DNA of 64,000 bases from Bacteroidota bacterium (GCA_023387965.1 JAEWHE010000042.1:1-64000), one strand, 5' to 3'; shown: positions 8,924 through 18,633, counted from the stretch's first letter. Numbers and translations are program-made. The notes: generated from the letters alone by a model not told the origin.

Positions 8924-9430
8924 TTAACGCAAAGCGATGCTTCTATTTTCGATGCTCCATCTCGGGATTTTGGCATTTTTGCCTTCGACTAGTTCAAATC
9001 TGTAATCTTGTTTAGAAGTTTCTCTCGTGGAAGGATCTGTGATGGTGTATTCCATATGAGCTTTTTCCTTGAAAAATTTCTTCCAAGTTGGAAAAATATC
9101 AATATACTTACCACGAATAGCTTTCAGAGTTAACGCTTGGTCATCATTTTTTTTGAAATCTACGAATAAGCAATCGTCCCAATCTTGTTTGCTCTCCAAT
9201 TCCGCATCTGAAACGTCTTTTGGTGCATAAATTACAGTATAAAGTGTATTATCGGCATTTTCAACCGTACTATAAAAACGGTAATTTAAAGTAGTCAAAT
9301 CGGCAATTTTTTCTGAAATTTCTCGGGCATTTTCGCGGTCCGTTTCGGAAATGGATTTTAAAAAGGAAATATCCTGAGCAAAACCAATTCCAAAAAATAA
9401 TAAAGCTGCGGTGCAAATAATATTTCTCAT
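8924..9430 (-). CDS. Hypothetical secreted protein
   Basis: A 168-residue protein with a short signal peptide (MRNIICTAALLFFGIGFAQ, cleavage expected after about residue 18). The Gln that follows the cleavage site is very common in exported Flavobacteriia proteins. The mature part is mixed alpha/beta with many Asp and Lys and ends in SIENRSIALR. I do not recognise a family. It may share a transcript with the lipoprotein gene that follows on the minus strand. Periplasmic or surface location inferred from the signal peptide only. Confidence 0.7.
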   Translation of the reverse strand: MRNIICTAALLFFGIGFAQDISFLKSISETDRENAREISEKIADLTTLNYRFYSTVENADNTLYTVIYAPKDVSDAELESKQDWDDCLFVDFKKNDDQALTLKAIRGKYIDIFPTWKKFFKEKAHMEYTITDPSTRETSKQDYRFELVEGKNAKIPRWSIENRSIALR

Positions 9431-9539
9431 GACTTTCTTTTTAATTTATGTCAAAGATATTGAGAAAGCACAGCAATTTTTTTACACAAAAACATTATTT
9501 AATAACATAATTTCTAACAATTACAGAAAATGCTGCGTA

Positions 9540-9564
9540 AAAAAAAAACGCCCCGAAAGGCGTC
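9540..9564 (-). terminator. Intrinsic terminator of the response regulator gene
   Basis: On the minus strand GACGCCTTTCGGGGCGT followed by nine T, six bases after the stop codon of the gene at 9570-10016. Confidence 0.85.
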
Positions 9565-9569
9565 AAAAT

Positions 9570-10016
9570 TTATACGTTGTAGAAGAAGGTTTCCCTATTT
9601 AGTCCAGAAGTATGGTAATGCCAATTGATATTCAGCACGTTTTTAATAATTTTTTTCAGCGTGCCATAATCATTTGGTTTCGTAATGTAAATATTGGCTC
9701 CGTTGATAAAAGTTTCTTCAATGTCTTTTTCAAGCGATGAAGTAGAATAAATGGCAACCGAAACGTCTTTAAAACGCGGATTGCTCCTAATTTGTTTCAA
9801 ACATTCAGCACCCGAAATGAACGGCATGTTAAGGTCTAGGAAAATAATGTGAGGCAATTTATTTGCTTCATTATTGAGGTAATCCATGAGCTCGATGGCG
9901 TTTTTGAACATTGACAGTTCTTTTGAAATATTAATTTCTCCCAGAACTTCTTCGAACAAAAGGCGATCGTCTTGGTCGTCGTCAGCGAGAAAAATTTGCA
10001 TCATTGATGAACTCAT
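9570..10016 (-). CDS. Single-domain response regulator (Rcp1-like receiver)
   Basis: A 148-residue receiver without output domain. The acidic cluster is ADDDQDD (residues 11-17), the phospho-acceptor is D61 in FLDLNMP, the conserved Ser/Thr is in YSTSS, and the Lys is in ITKP. The C-terminus carries an unusual conserved tail, HTSGLNRETFF, also present in the paralogue at 25395-25850. An exact TAnnTTTG -7 box (TATATTTG) lies on the minus strand at 10072-10079. No kinase is adjacent; by analogy with the paralogue, which sits beside a kinase, it probably takes phosphate from a PAS histidine kinase such as the orphan at 1054-4152. That partnership is inference. Confidence 0.85.
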   Translation of the reverse strand: MSSSMMQIFLADDDQDDRLLFEEVLGEINISKELSMFKNAIELMDYLNNEANKLPHIIFLDLNMPFISGAECLKQIRSNPRFKDVSVAIYSTSSLEKDIEETFINGANIYITKPNDYGTLKKIIKNVLNINWHYHTSGLNRETFFYNV

Positions 10017-10071
10017 AAAGTGTTTATTTATACTTAGTTAAAAACAGAACCAAAATATTTAGTCCGTAATG

Positions 10072-10079
10072 CAAATATA
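10072..10079 (-). promoter_or_regulatory. Probable -7 box TATATTTG of the response regulator gene
   Basis: Exact match to the Bacteroidota -7 consensus TAnnTTTG, about 56 bases upstream of the ATG at 10016. A TTG occurs upstream, but at a spacing shorter than usual, so the promoter call is tentative. Confidence 0.4.
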
Positions 10080-10171
10080 TTTATATCTAAATCAAAAAAA
10101 GTTACATAATTATAAGATTTACTTATTTTATTTTGTAGTCAATTTAATTTTTTTTTTGAGGAATTTCGGCT

Positions 10172-10861
10172 TTAATCATGCGCAATTGGCATCACCGAAA
10201 CACTGTTTCTCAAATACTTAATCTTCTTATTAGCCATTAAATCTAATGAAATGTTGGCTTTTACTTTCCAGACCTCGAGAATGTCTTCTTTTTGAAAAAA
10301 TATTTTGGTACCAAATTTATTCTCATACGTGATTTTATAATTTGTTCCAATTTTAGAAAGATATCCAAAAAATATTCCGGAAGTTTTACTTACCAATACA
10401 ACTACTTCTTGTTGACTATTTACTTTTTCAACGTCGAATTGTTCGCAAATTGCGATACCATTTTCTTCAAGAATAGGAAACATATTATTAGTAGAAACTA
10501 CAAAACCTTGGCAAACCGCCTCATCAAACCCTGAAATTACAAGCCTTTCAGCACCATCCATCACAGATTTTTTGTCGAGAACGTATTGAAATTGTTTCTC
10601 AGTTGTAATCAGACTGAAGCCAATTTCTGCTTTAGAAACATTTTGGCTTTGCCCTAAAAAAAGAAAATTCAAGTCGATCTCGTACAATTTACAAACTTCA
10701 ATGATCGCAGAATAATCCACACTATTTCTTGATTTCCAAGTAGATAACGTGTTTGGTCTAATATTTAAAAACTCAGCTAAAGCAGAATCTGACTTAATTT
10801 CAAGCAAATTTTTAAGGCGATCAATTATAATTATCGCATTTTGTGAATTATTTTCTTGCAT
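10172..10861 (-). CDS. CI-repressor-like regulator with degenerate S24 domain
   Basis: A 229-residue regulator. Residues 10-70 form a phage CI-type helix-turn-helix (DRLKNLLEI, SALAEFLNI, NTLSTWKSR). Residues 105-210 resemble the LexA/CI S24 peptidase fold. The place where the catalytic serine normally sits (GDSM-like) reads TNNM with N126, and the region expected to hold the catalytic lysine reads FFGYLS, so by eye self-cleavage seems lost. It is divergent from the giant adhesin operon, with 295 bases between. There is no phage gene nearby, so this is a host regulator, possibly of the adhesin operon or of itself. The fold is fairly sure, the target inferred. Confidence 0.75.
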   Translation of the reverse strand: MQENNSQNAIIIIDRLKNLLEIKSDSALAEFLNIRPNTLSTWKSRNSVDYSAIIEVCKLYEIDLNFLFLGQSQNVSKAEIGFSLITTEKQFQYVLDKKSVMDGAERLVISGFDEAVCQGFVVSTNNMFPILEENGIAICEQFDVEKVNSQQEVVVLVSKTSGIFFGYLSKIGTNYKITYENKFGTKIFFQKEDILEVWKVKANISLDLMANKKIKYLRNSVSVMPIAHD

Positions 10862-10874
10862 ATTCGCATTTTGT
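10834..10874. promoter_or_regulatory. Two TCGCATTTTGT direct repeats at the CI-like gene start
   Basis: The 11-mer TCGCATTTTGT occurs at 10834-10844 and 10864-10874, exactly 30 bases apart, flanking the start codon of the CI-like regulator. The spacing of about three helical turns would suit an autoregulatory operator pair. This could also be chance in AT-rich sequence. Confidence 0.3.
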
Positions 10875-10949
10875 AATGTAACTTTAAACTACCCAAATAA
10901 AAATTGATATGAAATCACGACTTCAACAACACTTTTTTCTAAAGCTAAA

Positions 10950-10970
10950 AAACGTTTTCCGAAAACGTTT
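10950..10970. promoter_or_regulatory. 21-bp palindrome between regulator and adhesin operon
   Basis: AAACGTTTTC-C-GAAAACGTTT is a perfect 10-bp inverted repeat around one central base. It lies 89 bases upstream of the CI-like gene and 187 bases upstream of the adhesin start. The AAACGTTT core resembles LacI-type operators, but a plain hairpin is also possible. A weaker ACCC/GGGT dyad follows at about 10983-10999. No exact promoter was found for the adhesin. Confidence 0.45.
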
Positions 10971-11156
10971 GCGCTATTTTCTCACCCTTTGTTTGTGGGT
11001 AATTCCGCTTCGCAAAGAACTTTCATTTGGTATATCTAAATGATACTCTTGCACTTAAAACAAACATAGTAATTTTTTTCCGATTAAATTATTCTGCTCT
11101 TCCCTATTTGCAGAAAATTTATATTCAAAAATTTTTCACCACCAAAATCATTAAAT

Positions 11157-14100
11157 ATGAAAAGGAAAACTACCCACAATTTTCTGTTAGTCCTTTTATT
11201 GCTGTTTAGTTCCAGTGTTTCGGTTTTTGGACAAACGACTAAAGTGTATGCCAATTCGGTAGCTTTAGAAAATAACACTGATTTTTCTAACCGTGCGGTC
11301 GATGGCGATCCTAATACGGCTGCCAACGTTCGCGCCAGTTCTGGTCTGGCTTTAGGAGCCGGAGCCTATTCCGGATACGTGGAAATTCAATTTGACAATC
11401 CTGTTCCGGCAAATACCACTTCTTTTGTAAAAATTGCCACCGAAGACAATTTGCTTCCCGCATTATTAGGCGGAAGTTTAGGCGGATTATTGTCGGATGT
11501 TTTGGGCTCTGTTTTAATAGGAAATCAAGAATTTACTATTCAGGCAAAGAACGGAAATGCAATCATCATGCAAGGTCAAAGCCAAAATATAGGCGATTTT
11601 GCAACTAATCGTTTGCGAATCGTTTCGGATAATTCCGGCAATTTTTTCATTGCCATTACGCCAAACGCTTCGTACAATCGCATTCGCCTTCGCAATCGTG
11701 TAGGAAGTCTCGTTGGGCTTTTTAACACCAAAACACTTTCGGTTTTCGAGGCATTTTACATTACCGGAACTTCGACTTGTGGAGCAGGTTCGTTCACTGC
11801 TTTTAACGGTCAAGGACTCAACCTCGATTTGCTGAACTTGGGTGGTGCCGGAGTAACAAATCCACAAAATGTCATCGACGGAAATCCAAATAATTTTTCT
11901 CAATTAAGTTTAGGAATTCTGGGGGTTGCAGCCTCAATCGAGCAGACGGTTTTTTTCGATTCGCCTACACAAACTGACGAAGAATTCAACATTAGGTTGC
12001 AGGTAAATCCATCACTTTTGGCGGTTGGAGTAGCAAATAACATCGAAATAATTGCATCAAACAATGCAACTGTCGTCGAAACCAGGGCTTTAAATTCGCT
12101 TCTTAATTTAGATTTATTGACTTTGTTGCAAAACGGTCAAGCCGTAATTCCGTTCAAACCAAATGCTCCGGCAAATAGAATCACGGTTCGATACAGTTCG
12201 CTTTTAAATGTTCAGCTTACGCAAAGTTTGGACTTGTACGAAATTGTAAAAGTGCCAATTCCGCCGGTGGTGAATGATGCCGCTACGCAAAATGCACAAA
12301 TTTGTTCCGGAAACACCGCAAGTCTCATCGCAGAAGGAACTACCGGAACCGAAATTCGTTGGTACGATGCTCCAGTTGGAGGAAATTTACTACAAACCGT
12401 GAATTCTGGCGCCACTTTTACAACGGATATTTTAACTGAAAATACAATTTTTTATGCCGCTTCCGCAAAAGTGGGATGCGTTGAGGAATCGCGCAGAATT
12501 CCCGTTTCGGTTACCGTTACCGATTTGCCCACGGCAGAAGATATTCAGATAGGCTCAAATATTGTAGCGTGTTCAGGAAATACAACGATTTTCCCAACGA
12601 GTTCAATTGGCGAAGCCACAATTAAATATTACACAGATCAAAACAAAACACAAGAAATCGTAAGCGGTTTCAGCGGAATTCCGGGTGTTACTTTTGTGAA
12701 AAATTCAGATGGAAGTCTGACTATTTCAGGCTTAACTTCGGGAACTTCGCCGCTTTCAATTTTCATTGGCTGGGAAATAAATAATTGCGAAAATGCTGCA
12801 AATGATTTGGCGGAAGTTCAAGTAATTTTCTCCGAAGATTTATCAGTCGAAGCACTTTCTACACTTTCAGGTTGTGGCTCAGTAAATCTTCGAAATGCAA
12901 TTCACAATTTTGATCCAAACTTAGTTTATTCTTATTTTGATGCATCAAATAGTCCAATTTCTCCCGAAGTTGCAGCCAACATTACTGCTTCGGGAAATTA
13001 TTTTATCGAAGCTCAAAGTGCCGATGGAAATTGCGTTTCCGAACGTGAAGTTGTCGCTGTAACCATCAACGAACAACCTACTTTAACGCTTGAAAACACT
13101 GCAATTGCTACGCAAGTTGGTGCTTCAGTAAGTTTAAATGCTACATCAAACTTTCCGATAATTTGGTACGATCAAACTGGAAATGCTTTGCCTTCAAACG
13201 TTGCCGGACCATTTACAACCACCGGAAATTATTCGTTTACAGCAATCGCTTCTAACGGAAATTGTACCGCAACGGCTACGATAATTGTAACCGTTTTCGA
13301 TGCTAACGCTTGTCCTCCTTTATTTTCGAAAAAATTTGCCGTGAGACAACGTTGGTCGAGCATTTTAACGGGAGGTGTTGCCAATGCTTCCAATGCTGTT
13401 GATGGAAATCTTCAGAGTTATTCCACAATTGTAACCGGAATCGGACTTCTAGGTGTTGGAACAACGACGCAAGTTGCAGAATGGGACGAAACTATTGCTG
13501 CTGGAACTCCTGTAACTTTAAAATTAGGTTCAGAATATAGTGGTTTGGCTTTAGCCGAAGGATTTTTTGTAGTAGGAACCAAAAGAAATGCCTCAGGAAT
13601 CCCGGTAGATATTGGCGTTTTACAACCAGTTTCGGGAGCTTTGCTTAACTTGTTGCCTGGCCAAAACACTTTTGAATTAACTTTTGTACCTGCAAATGCT
13701 TCGGGTCCACAAGCTTATGACGGTGTTCGTTTGCAAATTACCTCTTTGGTAAGTATTGCCCAAAACGCAAGATTTTACGAAGCTTATTACCAAATTCCCG
13801 CCACGCAAATTGCCTGCAACGGCAATGACGGAGAAGATGTTTTATTTGGTGCTGTTGATTTAGGAATCGGCGCTTTAACAGCAACTGTTGGCGTTAGCAA
13901 TCCATTGAATGCCATCGATAACAGTCAAGCTTCTTTTGCCACAATGTTTACAGGTGTTGGCGTTTTGGCTGCCGCCGAATTAACTGCAAAATTTAAAACC
14001 CCAAGTGTTTTGGGAGATCGCGTGAGAATCAGAATTTCTAATCCGGGAAGTTTGCTGGATTTAAATTTACTTTCCGGAATTTCCATTCAACCTCTTTATA

Positions 14101-17100
14101 ACAATGCGGTTGTTGGAACTGCAGTAAGTTCGTCACTTCTAAATTTAGAATTACTTCCTGACGGTGAATCCGGATTTATTTCTTTTGTTCCAAATCAAAT
14201 TTTTAATGGCGTAAGAATCCGTTTGGGGGGAATCGCTAATGTTTTAGATGCTTTGTTGATTCATGATATAGCAAAAACTGCTGATGTAACTGTAATTGGT
14301 GGAGATGCTGAAAATAGTATCACGGCATGTCAGGGAGAAACAATTACATTAAATGCAACGGCAACGGATTGTACCAATTTTATTTGGTATGATGCAATTA
14401 CTGGCGGAAATATTGTAGCTACCGGAAACAGTTACACAATTCCTGCTTCGCTTCCTGCCGGAAACTATACTTATTATATACAACCAGTTCGTTTTGGATG
14501 TGAATTAATGCCAAGAGGAAGCGTTTCGGTTACGGTAAGAGAAACCGCGCCTTCGTCAATAATTGAAGAAATTTTGTTGAATGGCGACTCGGATTTAAGT
14601 ATTTGTTCTGACGGAAATGTAACGCTTCAGGCGAACCTCAACGCTTCGGAAACGGTTACGAATCCTGTTTTTTACTGGTATGTTTCAACCGTAAATGGTC
14701 CCGAAATTATTCCAAATGAAAATAATTCAACTTTAAACCTTACCGGATTAACGCCTGGAAATTACGCTTATCTGGTAGGAATTAGCAGCGATGAATTTTG
14801 TCAAACTGCAATTGCAAACCTTTCACCAATATCTTTTAGCATTCTTAGAAATTCAATCGCTTCAGATATTGTTGCAACTAACACCGTAACTTGTTTAGGA
14901 AGTCCAGCAACCTTATTACCTACCACAGCATTGGAAAATCCAGCGTTTAGTTATTTTTTATCAAATGATAAAACCCAACCGTTAACGAATGACGCTATCA
15001 TCAACGGTATTACTTATACGATAAATGCTGACGGAAGTATTACCGCTTCCGGACTCACAACAGAAAATAGTCCCATTACAATTTTCATTGGTTTAACAAG
15101 TGATGCTACTTGCTTGAATACGCCCGGAAACTTTGCTTCCGCTACAATTTCTTTAGGAAATCCCCCTGCACCAACTACCAACGCTATGACACAAAATTTT
15201 TGCAACGCCAATAACCCGACTGTGGGAGATTTACAAGTAAACGAAACAAATTATTTAGTTTATAACGTTCCGATTGGAGGAACAGCTTTGGCAACCACAA
15301 CGCCATTAGTACCAGGAATTTATTACATAACTCAGCTTGATGGTTCTTGCGAAAGCGACTCGCGCCTCGTAATTATCGTTACTATTGGAAATCCTGAGAT
15401 TCCCACAACAAATTCCGCCTCGCAAACTTTTTGCGCAAGCGAAAATCCAACAATCGCTGACATTCAAGTCAATGAAGAAAATGTGATTTTTTACAGTACG
15501 GCTTCGGGTGGAACGGCGATTGATCCGAGTACTGCATTGGCTTCTGGAAATTATTTTGCCGCTATCGTTGATGGTTTATGCGAAAGCGAAACACGATTGG
15601 TAATCGCGGTAACTGTAACTTCTGTTGGAACGCCAACCACTGCAAATGATACTCAAGTTTTTTGTGGCGGAAATAATCCAACCGTAGCTGATATCGATGT
15701 AAATGAAACCAATATTTTAATTTTTGATGTGGCAAATGGCGGAAATCCGTTGCCAATCGAGACGCCACTACAATCCGGAAATTATTTCGTTGGTTTAGTC
15801 GATGGCAATGATTGCCAAAGCGAAACGAGATTGCAGATTGCGGTTTCGATTACGGATTTGGCAACGCCAACGACAAATGCCACTTCGCAAACATTTTGCG
15901 CAAGCGAAAATCCTACAATTGCTGATATTCAAGTGAATGAAACGGGCGTGATTTTTTACGATGCGGCTTCGGGTGGAAATGTTTTGGCACCAACAACGCC
16001 TTTGGTTTCTGGAAATTATTTTGCGGTAATTTCGGATGGAACTTGTGAAAGCGAAACGAGATTGGAAATTGTGGTTTCGGTTACGGATTTGGCAACGCCA
16101 ACGACAAATTCTGCTTCGCAAACGTTTTGCGCAAGCGAAAATCCAACGACTGCGGACATTCAAGTGAATGAAACCGGAATTATTTTTTACGATGCGGCTT
16201 CGGGTGGAACTATTTTGGCACCAACAACGCCTTTGGTTTCTGGAAATTATTTTGCGGTGATTTCGGATGGAAATTGTGAGAGCGAAACGAGATTGGAGAT
16301 TGCGGTTTCGGTTACGGATTTGGCAACTCCAACGACAAATGCGGCTTCGCAAACATTTTGCGCAAGCGAAAATCCTACAATTGCTGACATTCAAGTCAAC
16401 GAAACTGGCGTGATTTTTTACGATGCGGCTTCGGATGGAACTATTTTGTCACCAACAACGCCTTTGGTTTCTGGAAATTATTTTGCGGTGATTTCGGATG
16501 GAAATTGCGAAAGTGAAACGAGATTGAAAATTGCGGTTTCGGTTACGGATTTGGCAACGCCAACGACAAATGCGGCTTCGCAAACATTTTGCGCAAGCGA
16601 AAATCCTACCGTTGCGGATATTCAAGTCAACGAAGCGAACGTAATTTTTTACGATGCGGCTTCGGGTGGAAATGTTTTGGCACCGACAACACCTTTGCAA
16701 AACGGGAATTATTTTGCGGTGATTTCGGATGGAAATTGTGAAAGCGAAACGAGATTGGAGATTGTGGTTTCCGTTTCAGATTTGGCTTCGCCAACGACAA
16801 ATTCTGCTTCGCAAACATTTTGCGCAAGCGAAAATCCTACCGTTGCGGATATTCAAGTCAACGAAGCGAACGTAATTTTTTACGATGCGGCTTCGGGTGG
16901 AACTATTTTGGCACCAACAACGCCTTTGATTTCTGGAAATTATTTTGCGGTGATTTCGGATGGAAATTGTGAAAGCGAAACGAGATTGGAGATTGCGGTT
17001 TCGATTACGGATTTGGCAACGCCAACGACAAATGCCACTTCGCAAACATTTTGCGCAAGCGAAAATCCGACGATTGCGGACATTCAAGTCAACGAAGCGA

Positions 17101-18608
17101 ACGTGATTTTTTACGATGCGGCTTCGGGTGGAACGGCGATTGATCCGACTACTGCATTGGTTTCTGGAAATTATTTTGCGGTAATTTCGGATGGAAATTG
17201 TGAAAGCGAAACGAGATTGGAAATTGCGGTTTCGGTTACGGATTTGGCAACGCCAACGACAAATGCGGCTTCGCAAACATTTTGCGCAAGCGAAAATCCT
17301 ACCGTTGCGGATATTCAAGTCAACGAAGCGAACGTGATTTTTTACGATGCGGCTTCGGGTGGAAATGTTTTGGCACCAACAACTGCGTTGCAAAACGGAA
17401 ATTATTTTGCGGTGATTTCGGATGGAAATTGTGAGAGCGAAACGAGATTGGAGATTGCGGTTTCCGTTACGGATTTGGCAACTCCAACGACAAATGCGGC
17501 TTCGCAAACATTTTGCGCAAGCGAAAATCCTACGATTGCGGATATTCAAGTCAACGAATCCGGAATTATTTTTTATGATGCGGTTTCGGGTGGAACTATT
17601 TTGGCACCAACAACGCCTTTGGTTTCTGGAAATTATTTTGCGGTGATTTCGGATGGAAATTGTGAAAGCGAAACGAGATTGGAGATTGCGGTAATTTTGA
17701 CAACAAATATCAATGCTGAAATTATCGGTGGAAGTGATTCGGCTTGTATTTCTTCAACAGAAACCTACACGACAATTGCCGGAATGACCGATTATTTATG
17801 GGACGTTACCAACGGTGAAATTATTGATGGCGGTGGTTTGAATGAGAATTTTGTGACGGTTCGATGGACAACTTCGGGAACGGGAACGATCAATGTGAGT
17901 TTCGATAATGTTGGCGGTTGTACTTCGGAAAGTGAAGCTTCGAGAATTATTTCTGTTACTACGTGTTCAGATATTACGATTGTAAAAACCGTGAATAATC
18001 CGGATGCGATGGTCGATGAAACAGTGGTTTTCACAATTGTAGTTCAAAATACTGGTGCGACGATTTTTGAAAATGTACAAATTTCAGAGCAAATTCCAAG
18101 TGGTTATCAATTGTTGAGTTCTAATGCTTCGATAGGAACTTTTAATCCGCTTTCCGGATTATGGTCCATCCCGATTTTGAACGCTCAAGAAACCGCAACG
18201 TTAACGATTACTGTGAAAGTTTTGGCAACGGGAGAATACCTCAACACGGCCTCAATCATTGGTACAACTCCTGAAGATTCTAATCCTGGAAATAATACTT
18301 CAGAAGCTGAAGTGACGCCAAATTGTTTGTTGGTTTACAATGAATTTAGCCCAAATAATGATGGTGACAATGATCTTTTTAGAATTAATTGTATTGAAAA
18401 TTATCCGAATAACACGCTTAGAGTTCACAACCGATATGGCGTGGAAGTTTACCTAACCAAAGGTTATCGAAACGAATGGGACGGAACCGCAAATGTAAAT
18501 TCGCCGATTGATCAAGACCGAAAATTACCAAGCGGAACCTATTATTACATTCTCGAATTAGGTGACGGTTCGGCAGCAAAAACCGGTTGGATTTACATCA
18601 TCAGATAA
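11157..18608 (+). CDS. Giant repetitive T9SS-secreted adhesin with gliding-type C-terminal domain
   Basis: A 2483-residue surface protein. The signal peptide ends about residue 25 (FGQ|TT). Four discoidin-like modules with NAxDGN-type motifs lie near 26-205, 205-370, 717-887 and 887-1039, separated by Ig-like modules whose mark is ICSGN...WYDAPVGG. Residues 1334-2181 are eleven tandem Ig-like repeats of 77 residues (the third has 78). A PKD-like module and a DUF11 domain (about 2270-2389) follow. The last 95 residues (EFSPNNDGDNDLF ... SGTYYYIL) form the CHU_C/type B sorting domain recognised by T9SS. It heads an operon with a PorP/SprF protein, as type B cargo usually does. Cell-surface adhesion or gliding are inferred roles. 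Confidence 0.9.
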   Translation: MKRKTTHNFLLVLLLLFSSSVSVFGQTTKVYANSVALENNTDFSNRAVDGDPNTAANVRASSGLALGAGAYSGYVEIQFDNPVPANTTSFVKIATEDNLLPALLGGSLGGLLSDVLGSVLIGNQEFTIQAKNGNAIIMQGQSQNIGDFATNRLRIVSDNSGNFFIAITPNASYNRIRLRNRVGSLVGLFNTKTLSVFEAFYITGTSTCGAGSFTAFNGQGLNLDLLNLGGAGVTNPQNVIDGNPNNFSQLSLGILGVAASIEQTVFFDSPTQTDEEFNIRLQVNPSLLAVGVANNIEIIASNNATVVETRALNSLLNLDLLTLLQNGQAVIPFKPNAPANRITVRYSSLLNVQLTQSLDLYEIVKVPIPPVVNDAATQNAQICSGNTASLIAEGTTGTEIRWYDAPVGGNLLQTVNSGATFTTDILTENTIFYAASAKVGCVEESRRIPVSVTVTDLPTAEDIQIGSNIVACSGNTTIFPTSSIGEATIKYYTDQNKTQEIVSGFSGIPGVTFVKNSDGSLTISGLTSGTSPLSIFIGWEINNCENAANDLAEVQVIFSEDLSVEALSTLSGCGSVNLRNAIHNFDPNLVYSYFDASNSPISPEVAANITASGNYFIEAQSADGNCVSEREVVAVTINEQPTLTLENTAIATQVGASVSLNATSNFPIIWYDQTGNALPSNVAGPFTTTGNYSFTAIASNGNCTATATIIVTVFDANACPPLFSKKFAVRQRWSSILTGGVANASNAVDGNLQSYSTIVTGIGLLGVGTTTQVAEWDETIAAGTPVTLKLGSEYSGLALAEGFFVVGTKRNASGIPVDIGVLQPVSGALLNLLPGQNTFELTFVPANASGPQAYDGVRLQITSLVSIAQNARFYEAYYQIPATQIACNGNDGEDVLFGAVDLGIGALTATVGVSNPLNAIDNSQASFATMFTGVGVLAAAELTAKFKTPSVLGDRVRIRISNPGSLLDLNLLSGISIQPLYNNAVVGTAVSSSLLNLELLPDGESGFISFVPNQIFNGVRIRLGGIANVLDALLIHDIAKTADVTVIGGDAENSITACQGETITLNATATDCTNFIWYDAITGGNIVATGNSYTIPASLPAGNYTYYIQPVRFGCELMPRGSVSVTVRETAPSSIIEEILLNGDSDLSICSDGNVTLQANLNASETVTNPVFYWYVSTVNGPEIIPNENNSTLNLTGLTPGNYAYLVGISSDEFCQTAIANLSPISFSILRNSIASDIVATNTVTCLGSPATLLPTTALENPAFSYFLSNDKTQPLTNDAIINGITYTINADGSITASGLTTENSPITIFIGLTSDATCLNTPGNFASATISLGNPPAPTTNAMTQNFCNANNPTVGDLQVNETNYLVYNVPIGGTALATTTPLVPGIYYITQLDGSCESDSRLVIIVTIGNPEIPTTNSASQTFCASENPTIADIQVNEENVIFYSTASGGTAIDPSTALASGNYFAAIVDGLCESETRLVIAVTVTSVGTPTTANDTQVFCGGNNPTVADIDVNETNILIFDVANGGNPLPIETPLQSGNYFVGLVDGNDCQSETRLQIAVSITDLATPTTNATSQTFCASENPTIADIQVNETGVIFYDAASGGNVLAPTTPLVSGNYFAVISDGTCESETRLEIVVSVTDLATPTTNSASQTFCASENPTTADIQVNETGIIFYDAASGGTILAPTTPLVSGNYFAVISDGNCESETRLEIAVSVTDLATPTTNAASQTFCASENPTIADIQVNETGVIFYDAASDGTILSPTTPLVSGNYFAVISDGNCESETRLKIAVSVTDLATPTTNAASQTFCASENPTVADIQVNEANVIFYDAASGGNVLAPTTPLQNGNYFAVISDGNCESETRLEIVVSVSDLASPTTNSASQTFCASENPTVADIQVNEANVIFYDAASGGTILAPTTPLISGNYFAVISDGNCESETRLEIAVSITDLATPTTNATSQTFCASENPTIADIQVNEANVIFYDAASGGTAIDPTTALVSGNYFAVISDGNCESETRLEIAVSVTDLATPTTNAASQTFCASENPTVADIQVNEANVIFYDAASGGNVLAPTTALQNGNYFAVISDGNCESETRLEIAVSVTDLATPTTNAASQTFCASENPTIADIQVNESGIIFYDAVSGGTILAPTTPLVSGNYFAVISDGNCESETRLEIAVILTTNINAEIIGGSDSACISSTETYTTIAGMTDYLWDVTNGEIIDGGGLNENFVTVRWTTSGTGTINVSFDNVGGCTSESEASRIISVTTCSDITIVKTVNNPDAMVDETVVFTIVVQNTGATIFENVQISEQIPSGYQLLSSNASIGTFNPLSGLWSIPILNAQETATLTITVKVLATGEYLNTASIIGTTPEDSNPGNNTSEAEVTPNCLLVYNEFSPNNDGDNDLFRINCIENYPNNTLRVHNRYGVEVYLTKGYRNEWDGTANVNSPIDQDRKLPSGTYYYILELGDGSAAKTGWIYIIR
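15156..17699 (+). repeat. Eleven 231-bp tandem repeats inside the adhesin gene
   Basis: Each unit encodes 77 residues (unit 3 has 78). The core reads SQTFCASENPTIADIQVNE, then FYDAASGG and GNYFAVISDGNCESETRL. Units 4-11 are nearly identical at DNA level; units 1-3 are diverged. The anchor GCGCAAGCG recurs every 231 bases, for example at 15898 and 16129. Two cysteines per unit may form a disulfide. Such arrays change length by recombination and can be collapsed in assemblies. Confidence 0.95.
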
Positions 18609-18633
18609 TTGACAAACATTAAAAATTTTAGAT

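Noticed and set aside
10172..10861. Prophage, suggested by the CI-type repressor
   Set aside because: No integrase, structural or lysis genes on either side; neighbours are a host receiver gene and a secretion cassette.
15795..17549. Long open frames on the minus strand (199 and 257 codons) inside the adhesin repeats
   Set aside because: They mirror the 231-bp repeats and consist of a Cys/Arg-rich pattern repeated in step with the coding strand. The plus-strand frame has signal peptide, domains and a sorting signal, so these are shadows.
15156..17699. CRISPR array
   Set aside because: Repeats are 231 bp, contiguous and in frame inside one gene; there are no spacers and no cas genes.
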